NCBI RefSeq assembly: GCF_900129825.1
Contig: NZ_FQWZ01000004.1
Coordinates: 28,223-92,222 of the forward strand
Length of the DNA stretch: 64,000 nt
From: Hydrocarboniphaga daqingensis
Lineage (GTDB): Bacteria; Pseudomonadota; Gammaproteobacteria; Nevskiales; Nevskiaceae
Reading direction: 5' to 3'
The notes under the pieces were generated by a model. That model saw nothing but the letters and a program-made list of their open reading frames with translations, was not told where the DNA came from and did no database searches. The first letter of the stretch is position 1. Each line of letters starts with the position of its first letter. Position numbers and translations under genes: made by a program. Positions 44,501 to 52,079 of this stretch are shown here, piece after piece.

Positions 44501-44660
44501 GGCCGGTATCGCCGACCGTCGTCGACGCATTGCCGAGGTGATCGCCTGGCAGGCCGGCGAGGGCCGTGAGCGCAGCGTCTCGGCGATGGCGGCCGACTAT
44601 GAGGCGCTGTACGGCGAGGTCACCCGGAGGCGTCGTGCTTGGCCCGACGCGCAAGCCTAG
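41508..44660 (+). CDS. GT2-GT4 fusion glycosyltransferase with GWAWD-type modules
   Basis: The 1050-residue protein starts with beta-rich modules carrying a Gly-Trp signature (IVDGWVLAP near 30, LSGWVFDPAA near 138, RARGWAVDATTPDRP near 247 followed by PRGDLAARGI). The GT2 domain begins near 360 (IAIVVPIFNARDDVEKCIEAV) with LLNSDTEVSTGWL and GYGEENDFCMRAERAGY. The GT4 domain starts near 640 with FSFHDFYTVCP plus clustered Cys, and GNISLAKGAQLI; the donor motif WPETYCHTLTEMWACGLP is near 941. It is a paralogue of the 996-residue fusion upstream. The start is GTG at 41508 or ATG at 41535; neither has a clear ribosome binding site. Confidence 0.84.
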   Translation: MPATTPTPSMSRRRTAAMPLQVQVERIDYGDGFAIVDGWVLAPIAFFSSAASDVSLATADASPQRVAFGFERADAAASAMTVAKSMRAVLRGHWAIGDIDALQLRGQGWQLAASLDGAAHTAFAAQGLIEQFDDERLSGWVFDPAAVIGTAKLQLQLAGQARVDVTLTQPRPELSFLWPDQAPVYGFQIGWPDLLRALRGCDHEFALDAQWPLDVVLTSSGRELHRSLIQYAPDTRGRLERIDAGRARGWAVDATTPDRPVRLEFWVDGARYHEVLAQEPRGDLAARGISDNGGGFVVGLPLGASDMAASVPIAIRRLGVVAVLGQADLPTTALPRAARDSRLLLAQLPQRGADTAAGIAIVVPIFNARDDVEKCIEAVLRVTAVPACRLLLIDDASTDPAIGVLLDRYDGRPGVEVHRNGVNRGYTATVNRGCLLAGDADVVLLNSDTEVSTGWLESLRIAAYHHRRVATVTALSNNAGAFSVPEIGVDNRLPDGWSVDDVARAARQASLGLYPSVPTGNGFCLYIRRDALRCVGGFDEQAFPRGYGEENDFCMRAERAGYLNLVDDRSYVYHRRSASFGDQKQSLYESGRQVVEARYPEYQKRVGVFHNDPSFLSLRWRMRRELSRHRAAQTRPRPRLLFVISTQTGGTPQTNRDLMDALADRYDPWLLRCDSQVMELSRLVGGELRRVESHGLRQRLSISLHRADDYDDQLADWLVRHAIELVHVRHIAWHGLGLTQVCRLLQIPVVFSFHDFYTVCPTIKLLDAQGRHCAGRCTDALADCSAELWPASSVPPLKGRFIHRWREMMQAMLADVDACVTTSPAARDQLLSIYPPLAQRPFKVIAHGRSFDRFDALAAAQRRGEPLRVLVPGNISLAKGAQLIADVAQRLPAGQLEFHLLGDPGIVPSGPNVVLHGKYQRGDFHDKVAAIGPHIGAVLSIWPETYCHTLTEMWACGLPVAAFDIGAVGERIAAHGGGWLLPLGLDADALAARLLALKAGIADRRRRIAEVIAWQAGEGRERSVSAMAADYEALYGEVTRRRRAWPDAQA

Positions 44661-44741
44661 GTTGCGGGCGACGGTGAAGATCCGTGACAGCGATACAATC
44701 CTGCAGCAAGGCCGCAGCTTGATTGCAGCCCCACTCGATCC

Positions 44742-45530
44742 GTGGACCCTGCTTTGACCGATTCTCACCTGCTCGTTACGGGCCACTCTCATATCACCTG
44801 CCTGGGCATTCCGCTAAAGAATGCCGACGGTGACAACCAGCTGGTGGCCATTGCCGCCGAGCCCTGCTTCCATGGATTGGTCGGTGCATGGCCGCGCGAG
44901 AAGCGCTACTGGGAACAGGTGATCGCGCTGACCGCCGCGCACCGCGTGGCGATCTCGTGGATGGGCAACCAGCACAATTCCAAGTACATGTTGCTGGAAC
45001 CGCCGGGCTTCGACTTCATGCTGACGCAGCAGCCCGATCTGCCGATCGACCTCAGCGTGCCGCTGGTGCCCGAGCAGGCGGTTCGCGAATCGTTTGCGGC
45101 GACGTTCCTGGGCCTGCGATGGATGCTGGGCCAGATCGCGCAGCGCGGCGGCATCAAGCCGGTGCTGATCGGCACGCCGCCGCCCAAGGGTGACAACGAC
45201 GCCGTGCGTGCGCTGCTGGCGCGTGAACGGCACTTCGTTCGCGTCGCCGAGCAGATGGGCGCCAGTCTCGACCACGTGGCGATGTCGGCGCCGTTGCTGC
45301 GCGTCAAGCTGTGGCGTCTGCTGCAGCAGATGATGGCCGAGATTGCTGCCGAACACGGCTTGGCGTTCTGGCCGACGCCGTCGGCCGCCGAAGACGCCGA
45401 GGGTTTTCTGCGCCGCGAGTACTGGTCGCAGGACGCAACGCATGCCAATGCCGTGTTCGGCAAGCTGATGCTGCGCGACATGGAGCGCCGCTTGCTTGCC
45501 GCTGACACCGACGGATCGCAGGGCCACTGA
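44742..45530 (+). CDS. SGNH-hydrolase-like protein
   Basis: The 262-residue protein has an N-terminal LLVTGHSHITC, which fits SGNH block I with His instead of the usual GDS, and a C-terminal WSQDATHAN, which fits the block V Asp-x-x-His. The region between has SWMGNQHNS, where the block III Gly-x-Asn could lie. Relatives in polysaccharide loci add or remove O-acyl groups. The nucleophile position is Ser in GHSH, so activity is possible. No signal peptide. The start is GTG at 44742 or TTG at 44754. Confidence 0.5.
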   Translation: MDPALTDSHLLVTGHSHITCLGIPLKNADGDNQLVAIAAEPCFHGLVGAWPREKRYWEQVIALTAAHRVAISWMGNQHNSKYMLLEPPGFDFMLTQQPDLPIDLSVPLVPEQAVRESFAATFLGLRWMLGQIAQRGGIKPVLIGTPPPKGDNDAVRALLARERHFVRVAEQMGASLDHVAMSAPLLRVKLWRLLQQMMAEIAAEHGLAFWPTPSAAEDAEGFLRREYWSQDATHANAVFGKLMLRDMERRLLAADTDGSQGH

Positions 45531-45543
45531 CCGGGAGATGCCA

Positions 45544-46611
45544 ATGCATCCGTATCGCAATGCGCCATCGCGTTCGTTCTGGACGCGCGCCGTCGCCAGT
45601 GACTACGACGCCAGCGCCGTTCGCGACCACACGGCGCCGCTGGTCGGGGTTGACGACCGCGTGGCGTCGGCGGGCAGTTGTTTTGCCGCCAACATGATTC
45701 CGGTGCTGCAGGGTGCCGGCATCCACTATCTGCGCACCGAGGCCATGCCCAAGGCGCTCGGCGATATTCCGGCCGAGAACCTCGGCTATCCGAATTTCAG
45801 CGCGGCCTACGGCAACCTGTACACGGCGCGGCAGTTGCTGCAGTTATTGCAGCGCTGCCTGGGCCAGTTCAAGCCGGTGGAAGATCGCTGGCCGACGGCG
45901 ACCGGCGTCGTCGATCCGTTTCGTCCGGGTCTGCGCTACCACGCGCGCAGCGAGCGCGAATTCGATCTGCTGACCGCCGCGCACCTGCGTGCGGTACGTG
46001 CGGTATTCGAGCAGGCCACGGTGTTCATCTTTACGCTCGGTCTGACCGAAGCCTGGTGCTCGACCGCTGATGGCGCGGTGTATCCGGCTTGCCCCGGCAC
46101 CGTGGCCGGCGAATTCGATCCGCAGCGCCATCGCTTGATCAACTTTCGCGTCGACGAGGTCATCGCCGATCTCGGCGCCGTCATCGAACTGGCGCGCACG
46201 ATCAATCCGACGCTGCGATGGGTGCTGACGGTGTCACCGGTGCCGCTAGTGGCGACGGCGACCGGACGCCACGTGTTGGCCGCATCGACCTACAGCAAAG
46301 CCGTATTGCGCGTTGCCGCCGACGACATCGTGCAGCGCTATGAGGCCGTCGAATACTTCCCGGCGCTCGAGATCATCACCGGGCCGCAAGCGCCCGCCGA
46401 TTACTTTCAGCCAGACCGCCGCAACGTCAGCCCCATTGGGGTTGCCGCCGTGATGGATGCGTTTCTGGCGGCCTGCGACGGCAGTCGCCGCCGCGCCGAC
46501 CGTGGCAGTGTTGCGCCGCCAGCATCGTCTGCCGAAAGCCGGCTGTCGCGATGGATCGCCGATGTCGAATGCGAAGAAGCGGCGGTCGATCCGGGGAAGG
46601 CAGCGGGCTGA
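45544..46611 (+). CDS. GSCFA domain protein
   Basis: The 355-residue protein has the family signature AGSCFAANMIPVL at about residues 42-54, followed by LGYPNFSAAYGNLYTARQLLQLL, TLGLTEAW and TVSPVPL, and near the end a conserved YFPALEIITG. GSCFA proteins are SGNH-related and occur in polysaccharide and glycan loci; the substrate is unknown. The ATG at 45544 is chosen because GGGAG lies 6 bases before it; an ATG at 45538 overlaps that site. It ends 19 bases from the convergent methyltransferase gene. Confidence 0.82.
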   Translation: MHPYRNAPSRSFWTRAVASDYDASAVRDHTAPLVGVDDRVASAGSCFAANMIPVLQGAGIHYLRTEAMPKALGDIPAENLGYPNFSAAYGNLYTARQLLQLLQRCLGQFKPVEDRWPTATGVVDPFRPGLRYHARSEREFDLLTAAHLRAVRAVFEQATVFIFTLGLTEAWCSTADGAVYPACPGTVAGEFDPQRHRLINFRVDEVIADLGAVIELARTINPTLRWVLTVSPVPLVATATGRHVLAASTYSKAVLRVAADDIVQRYEAVEYFPALEIITGPQAPADYFQPDRRNVSPIGVAAVMDAFLAACDGSRRRADRGSVAPPASSAESRLSRWIADVECEEAAVDPGKAAG

Positions 46612-46630
46612 GTACCGCGCGGACGAGCCG

Positions 46631-47371
46631 CTAGCGATGAAGCGATCGCCAATGGCGCAGCCTCGTCAGTGTCGAGCTGGCCTGCCGGTGGATGCGAAAC
46701 AACTGCTGCTGGTCTGAGGTCAGTTCGCCGAGCAAGCTCACCGGGCTGAGGCAGCCCTGCATCGTCAGCAGATTGGCGGCGGCTCGCACACTCTTGGCGT
46801 TGACATCGTCCAGCAGCAGCGTCTGTCCGTCGCGCGACAGCGCGACGATGCCGGCCAGATCGGCATAGGCGCGCTCGACACTGTGCCCGCCGTCGACGTG
46901 AAACAAGTCGAACCTCGCGCCGCGCCGTCTGAGTGTCTCCAGTACCTGGGCCGAGTCGCCTTCGATGATCTCGATCCGCTCGCCGAAGCGTTGCCGCAGG
47001 TAGTCGTAACAGGGCCGCATGTAGGCGTGCTCGCCGATGTCGATGCCGACGTATTGCAGATCGGGGTTCGCGGCCAGGCACAGCAGCGCGCTGTGCCCGG
47101 CGTTGAATCCGATCTCAAGCAGGCGCCGCCCTGATTGTGCGTAGGCCGCGAGCATTCTGCGCTTGGCCCTTCGCTCAGGGTGTGGCGGCAGCCCGAGGTA
47201 GTCGCCGTGGTGGAAGTAAAACAGATTGCCTTCCAGCGGTTCGCCACTGGCCGACACGCGCTGATTGAGCTGGTCCAGGTCCTCGGCATAGGCATCGACG
47301 AAAGGCTCGACGCTGCTGGAATCCAGCCGCCGGTAAAACGACCACCAAGCCGCAATTGCTTCGGGACTCAT
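46631..47371 (-). CDS. Class I SAM-dependent methyltransferase
   Basis: The 246-residue protein has the SAM-binding motif LLEIGFNAGHSALLCL near residue 90, YVGIDIGEHAY, and FDLFHVDGGHSVERAYADL, the pattern of the Methyltransf_24 group seen in sugar and small-molecule methyltransferases of glycan loci. No signal peptide. The ATG at 47371 starts the conserved part; a GGTGGG stretch lies before it. It is the last gene of a minus-strand trio. Confidence 0.8.
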   Translation of the reverse strand: MSPEAIAAWWSFYRRLDSSSVEPFVDAYAEDLDQLNQRVSASGEPLEGNLFYFHHGDYLGLPPHPERRAKRRMLAAYAQSGRRLLEIGFNAGHSALLCLAANPDLQYVGIDIGEHAYMRPCYDYLRQRFGERIEIIEGDSAQVLETLRRRGARFDLFHVDGGHSVERAYADLAGIVALSRDGQTLLLDDVNAKSVRAAANLLTMQGCLSPVSLLGELTSDQQQLFRIHRQASSTLTRLRHWRSLHR

Positions 47372-47520
47372 GTTGCCCACCGATCCATCGTCATCCGCAC
47401 TGTCCGTCGTGCTGGCGACTGTGAGGTGCCGGCCCCTTGCGGCGCAAGCGGTGTGCGGCTCGGTGCTCTGCTGCTCGGGCGGCGCGGCGCAAGGATGCGC
47501 GACGCAGAGCCGGCTGCCGA

Positions 47521-48672
47521 TCAGCGCGGAATCACTTCCAGAGTGGGCTGCGGTGCCGGCGCTTGCGCTGCCGGTCGCGGCTGGTAGTAGGCAATGAATG
47601 CCGGAGATGCTTCGATCCGCGCCGCAATATCGGCGTTGACGCGATCGCCGGTGATGGCGGCACCCGCGGCAAACGCCTCGGCGACCAAGCCGTATGGGAT
47701 GCCCTTGATACGCCCGGTCCACGTCCGTTCGACGCCGATACGACGGCTGCCGCTGCTCTCGACCCGGCCATCGGCATCAACGCGTTGGCCAAGCCAACGC
47801 AGGCCGCGCGCTACGGATGCCGCAACGCGAGCGCGTTGTGCGGCGTCGTCGCAGTAGATCCAGTAACGAGTTGCGTAGACGATGCCGGTCGCTTGATAGC
47901 CGACATCGTAGCCGCCGCGCTCCGGATAGATGCCATCGGCGGTCTGCTGCGCGATGGCGCGGTTGGCGTAGTCGGTGGCGATCGCCGACAAGCTCACCTC
48001 ACCGGACAACTGGCTGGCTTGCTCCATCAGCGCCGCCTTGATCCAGAAGCGATGCGTCAGCGGCACGCTGCGCTGCAGTTCGGGGTCGGTGTCCGGATTG
48101 CGCCGGGCCAGTGAACGGACCCCGCGCATCGCCGACGGCAGTAAGTCGGCGCCGGCGCTGTTTTGATTCGACTCCAGCTCGATTAGCAGCGCGCGCAACA
48201 CGGCTTCGATGAACATCGTACTGCCGTGAACCGCATCAGCGCCGCCAAAGCTGCCGTCAGCGTTCTGGCGACCGAAGCCCCAGCGTGCCGCGACCCAGCC
48301 CCGTTGCGCGTAACGCGGCTGCGCATGCAGCAGGCTTGCGGTCACGTAGTCGCCGACGATGCGTTGTTCATCGATATGCAGCGCACCGCTGCCATCGCGA
48401 TCGTGGACGATGTTGGACCCTGCTGCACCGTTGTCGACAAGGCTGCCGTTGGGCCGTGGGCCGTAGGCTGTCGCGACCAGTGGCTGTCGCAACAGGCTGA
48501 CCAGTGAAGTCGGCGGCGACGTCGCGGTGCAGGCCGTGACCAGGCTCGCCGATGACGGCGCATCGGTTTGCGCGACACTCGCGACTGCAGTGCCATACAG
48601 CGCAGCGGCCGTCAGTGCCGCGACCGCCCATGCCGCCGTACGGGCCCATTGTTGGCGCAGCTTGTCGATCAT
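47521..48672 (-). CDS. Exported helical protein, possible alpha/alpha-toroid enzyme
   Basis: The 383-residue protein has an N-terminal hydrophobic segment at about residues 12-32 (ending AVASVAQTD), so it is exported or membrane-anchored. The rest is helical, with toroid-like repeats: GSTMFIEAVLRALLIELES, THRFWIKAALMEQASQL, QTADGIYPERGGYDVGYQATG and VAASVARGLRWLGQRVDADGR. The Gly-rich turn before paired helices recalls polysaccharide lyases, uronate epimerases and other alpha/alpha-barrel enzymes, but I do not recognise the family. A role in trimming or modifying an exported glycan fits the context only as inference. Confidence 0.6.
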   Translation of the reverse strand: MIDKLRQQWARTAAWAVAALTAAALYGTAVASVAQTDAPSSASLVTACTATSPPTSLVSLLRQPLVATAYGPRPNGSLVDNGAAGSNIVHDRDGSGALHIDEQRIVGDYVTASLLHAQPRYAQRGWVAARWGFGRQNADGSFGGADAVHGSTMFIEAVLRALLIELESNQNSAGADLLPSAMRGVRSLARRNPDTDPELQRSVPLTHRFWIKAALMEQASQLSGEVSLSAIATDYANRAIAQQTADGIYPERGGYDVGYQATGIVYATRYWIYCDDAAQRARVAASVARGLRWLGQRVDADGRVESSGSRRIGVERTWTGRIKGIPYGLVAEAFAAGAAITGDRVNADIAARIEASPAFIAYYQPRPAAQAPAPQPTLEVIPR

Positions 48673-48767
48673 CGCGGCGCTGCTGGCATTGATGCAAAAC
48701 TCTGTGGTGGTTGCTGCAAAGCCAACCCGTGATCAACCGTCTGGTACGGAGCCCGCGCAGCGCAAGC

Positions 48768-49559
48768 TCAGTGATCCGTAGCGCCGAGCCGGGATTCGAT
48801 CGCCGCCAGCAGCTTGTCCGCGAGCACCTTCTCGAACGCGGGCTGATAGTGACCCAAGTCTTTCAGAGCATCGACAATGCCATATTCGCGTACGTGGACT
48901 GCCGGGTCGAAGTACTGCGCCCCGATCTGCGGCGCGACGGCGGCCAGTGTCGTCGACAGCCGCTGGCGTTCCGGCAGCAGCGTACCTTGCGCACCTTCGA
49001 CATTGATCGGCGGCACCAGCACCAGTGGGCATCGCAACAGTGTCTGCAATTGCCGCAGCTCCGCGGCGACTTGATCGTCGGTCTGCGAGACATGGATCGC
49101 TTCGGCGCCGATGGTGCGCAACGACGGCGGCAGCACGGACACATCGCGCTGCTCGACCGGAAGTCGCAGCATCCGGTAGATCGGCTCGGGCTGCACATCA
49201 TGCGCCAGCAGCAGATCGCGCAGACACCATTGCTGGATTTCCAGATGACGCCAGCGAATCGACTTGATCGACGCGATCTCGACAACGGCAATGTCGGCAG
49301 CATCGTAGAAGCCGCTGCGGAATTCGCTGGGCTTGTATTTGTCGACACCGTGAACGATCAGTGAAATCTCTTCTGACGTTAGATTCAGGTTGCCGTTGAC
49401 GATCGCGTACTTCTGCAGCGCGTCGCGCATACTGTGCGTGTACCACGGCGTCGTCTCGTATACGGGCTGGATTTTGTGGGCCCGGCTGAGGATTCCCAGC
49501 GGCGTAAAAACGCGGCAACTGCCGATAGCCGCTACGCGATAGGGGGTGCGAGTCGTCAT
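48768..49559 (-). CDS. SGNH-like protein with GSCRV motif
   Basis: The 263-residue protein has near its N-terminus VAAIGSCRVFTPLGIL, a block I-like motif with Ser in the nucleophile position. A DxxH-like end (DALKDLGHYQP) lies near the C-terminus, where block V would be. A VVEIASIKSIRW stretch follows strand-like segments between them. No signal peptide. It is probably a cytoplasmic enzyme acting on glycan or acyl groups, but no substrate can be named. The ATG at 49559 with AAGGA upstream is preferred to the longer frame. It is divergent from the TPR gene. Confidence 0.5.
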   Translation of the reverse strand: MTTRTPYRVAAIGSCRVFTPLGILSRAHKIQPVYETTPWYTHSMRDALQKYAIVNGNLNLTSEEISLIVHGVDKYKPSEFRSGFYDAADIAVVEIASIKSIRWRHLEIQQWCLRDLLLAHDVQPEPIYRMLRLPVEQRDVSVLPPSLRTIGAEAIHVSQTDDQVAAELRQLQTLLRCPLVLVPPINVEGAQGTLLPERQRLSTTLAAVAPQIGAQYFDPAVHVREYGIVDALKDLGHYQPAFEKVLADKLLAAIESRLGATDH

Positions 49560-49650
49560 GAGTGAATCGTCCTTGCCGGACGTTGCAGCTGACGCAATAC
49601 AGCTGAGCGTGTTTATTCTGTGACTGGTTCTTGCTAACGAAAGATAATCG

Positions 49651-49666
49651 TAGTGCAACCGCACTA
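49651..49666. promoter_or_regulatory. Perfect palindrome in the divergent promoter region
   Basis: TAGTGC-AACC-GCACTA is a perfect 6-bp inverted repeat in the 231-base gap between two divergent genes of the glycosylation cluster. It is a candidate operator for a dimeric regulator; no regulator gene lies next to it. Confidence 0.3.
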
Positions 49667-49790
49667 CCATAAGCGTGGTGCACGCCGTTCTCCGCGCAGG
49701 GATGCGTAGAACGGCTCAGTGGTCGCAGGCGGTCCGCGACCGCTCTTGGACGTGGCGCTACATCTACAGGGACTTGGAGGCGCGTTAATC

Positions 49791-52079
49791 ATGCGGGGCA
49801 AGATCGAGGGCATCTATGCAGGGGTGCTCAGGGGCTGGGCTTGGGATGAGCAAGCGCCTGATGAAACGTTACAGTTGCAAATCGTCGTCGACGGTACGCT
49901 CGCAGGCCGCGTAAAAGCCGATCATCCGCGAGGTGATCTGCGTACGGCCGGCATCGGCACCGGCGACCATGGATACGAGTTCGTCGTGCCTTTGCCATGG
50001 CGTGATGGACGTGAACACGTCGTCAGTGTCTGCCTCGATGCCGACACCTCGACGCTGGTATGCGATCCGGCCGTGATCAACTTCGGTGCGCAGTCTTGCG
50101 CCATCAATGGCCGCGTCGAATCCGGCGAGCCCGGGCGCATTCAAGGCTGGGCTTGGGACCGCCTTGCACCGGCCAATCGCGTCGTGCTCGACTTGGCACA
50201 CAACGGTGCGATCTTCACGAGCGTGGTTGCCGACCGCTTCCGTCGCGATCTGGAGAAGGCCGGCATCGGCGATGGCGCGCATGCGTTTCGCTATGTCATT
50301 CCGTTGGCGACGTTCGACAGCTTGGGTTGTGACGAACTGCTGGTCGAGGTTCGTACCGCGGCTGAACTCGGTGCGCAGTGGATCGGTTCGATCACGGTCA
50401 GCCGACCTGCTGACGACGCGGATCTACAACGTCCCGGTCTCGCGCCAAGACCGCAAATCGAGCCGGCTGTGGTGCCGGTTGCCGTCGTCGAGCCGGAGGA
50501 GCCGCGCTCGGTCGCCGAGTTCATCGAAGCCGCCGGCAAGGCCGAGGTCGCGCGTGATTACGCGGCGGCGATCACGCTGTTGCGGCGAGGGCTGGACCTG
50601 ACACCGGGCCACTTCGAGTACCTGTTTCGTCTGGCGCGCGTCCATTTGGCCAAGGGCGACAACCTGACCGCCAAGGACTATGCGGCGCAGGCGCTGGCAC
50701 TGCGGCCCGGGCATCACAAGCCCTCGATCACGATGGCGCGCGTCTCGGAACTGGAAGGCCAGCGCGCACTGGCACTCGAGTACTGGAAGCGCGTTCCCGC
50801 CAGCGACTCGGCGTATGCCGAGCGCATGATCAAATCGTCGCGGATGTTCCTCGCGCTCGAGCGGATCGACGAAGGCCGACAAGCACTGGAGCAAGCGGTA
50901 CAACTGCGCCCGATCGATACGGGCCCGGCGCGCGCGCTGGCGCAGTTGCTGGAAGAGCTGTCCGAGTACGATGCCGCGATCGCGGCCTGGGAACGTCTGA
51001 GTCTGCTCGATCCCGACGACAAGAAACTTCGCAGCCGTATCGAATCACTTCGGCTGCGTCGTCGTGAGCCCGAGCGTCTGCGCATTCCGGCGCGATTCCG
51101 CCGTGCAATGCACCATCTGCAAAAGCCAGTGCTGCTGGCAATCGGCAACGAGTTGGCGGACTGCTTGGCGGCGAGCCGGCTGGTGGTGGCACTGGCTGCC
51201 TACTTCCAGTGCAGCATCGCGCTGGCCGTCCCGGCGATGAGCGGTGCAGTACGCCGCGTTTTCGCCGGCCATCCGGCGGTGTCGTCGATCGAGACGGCCG
51301 ATGCGCTCGGTGAGGTGCCTGAGCTTGCGTTCGTGCTGCCCGAATACTTGATGACCTGCGGTGGCGTATCGGCACCGGTTGCAGGCTCGGTCTATAACTT
51401 CGTCGAGATGCGCAGCTTGCGCAGTGCCGATCTGATGCGCCGCTATCAGGCTTACGCACAATGGATCGGCGATCTGACCGGTATGCCGCTGGCGCTGCTG
51501 CCGGCAACGCCTGCAATCGCTCCCGCTCTCGCTCCCTCTGCGACGATCGACCACTCCGTGGTGCTGGCTTTCGGTCGCGCCGAGCGCGGCGCGCCGCTAT
51601 CGCAGGCGCAGCGCGATCGGCTTCATGCGGCGGCTCATGATGCGGGCTACACGGTACGGCGTTGGGAGCCCTCCGCTGTCGATGGCGACGAATCGACGAC
51701 CCGTCAGGCGGATTCTTTGTCAACCGCTTTTGCCGGCGCTCACGTCGTTATCACCGACGCTGAAGACATCGCCTTGCTGGGCTTGGCACTGGGCATCGGC
51801 CTGGTGTCGGTCGCCCATTCCCGCGACACGATGATCGGTGCACTGGCGCCTTCCAGCGTCGTCATCACCGATGCGGCCGCATCGCCTGTGGACGCCATCC
51901 TGGACCGCTTGTACGAGCACGTGCCGCCGATGCTTCAGATGGCGGCGGAGGCCGAAGTGATCTATGCCACCGGACTCGATCCGGTCGATCCCGGCGATGC
52001 GGTGGCGATGGAAGCCGTCATGCCTCACATCGAGTCCCATTCCCGTCTCGTCACGACCCGGAAGAAGCGCGTCAAATGA
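49791..52079 (+). CDS. GWAWD-module and TPR protein, possible glycosyltransferase-like C-terminus
   Basis: The 762-residue protein has two N-terminal beta modules with near-identical signatures, LRGWAWDEQAPDE near residue 13 and IQGWAWDRLAPAN near 114, each followed by R-x-DL-x-x-AGIG. TPR helices cover about 240-420 (YLFRLARVHLAKGDNLTAKDYAAQALALRPG). The last 330 residues look like an alpha/beta GT-B-type fold (VLLAIGNELADCLAASRLV, HVVITDAEDIALLGLALGIGLVSV) without catalytic motifs I can name. GGAGG lies upstream of the ATG at 49791. It overlaps the next gene by 4 bases. Confidence 0.65.
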   Translation: MRGKIEGIYAGVLRGWAWDEQAPDETLQLQIVVDGTLAGRVKADHPRGDLRTAGIGTGDHGYEFVVPLPWRDGREHVVSVCLDADTSTLVCDPAVINFGAQSCAINGRVESGEPGRIQGWAWDRLAPANRVVLDLAHNGAIFTSVVADRFRRDLEKAGIGDGAHAFRYVIPLATFDSLGCDELLVEVRTAAELGAQWIGSITVSRPADDADLQRPGLAPRPQIEPAVVPVAVVEPEEPRSVAEFIEAAGKAEVARDYAAAITLLRRGLDLTPGHFEYLFRLARVHLAKGDNLTAKDYAAQALALRPGHHKPSITMARVSELEGQRALALEYWKRVPASDSAYAERMIKSSRMFLALERIDEGRQALEQAVQLRPIDTGPARALAQLLEELSEYDAAIAAWERLSLLDPDDKKLRSRIESLRLRRREPERLRIPARFRRAMHHLQKPVLLAIGNELADCLAASRLVVALAAYFQCSIALAVPAMSGAVRRVFAGHPAVSSIETADALGEVPELAFVLPEYLMTCGGVSAPVAGSVYNFVEMRSLRSADLMRRYQAYAQWIGDLTGMPLALLPATPAIAPALAPSATIDHSVVLAFGRAERGAPLSQAQRDRLHAAAHDAGYTVRRWEPSAVDGDESTTRQADSLSTAFAGAHVVITDAEDIALLGLALGIGLVSVAHSRDTMIGALAPSSVVITDAAASPVDAILDRLYEHVPPMLQMAAEAEVIYATGLDPVDPGDAVAMEAVMPHIESHSRLVTTRKKRVK

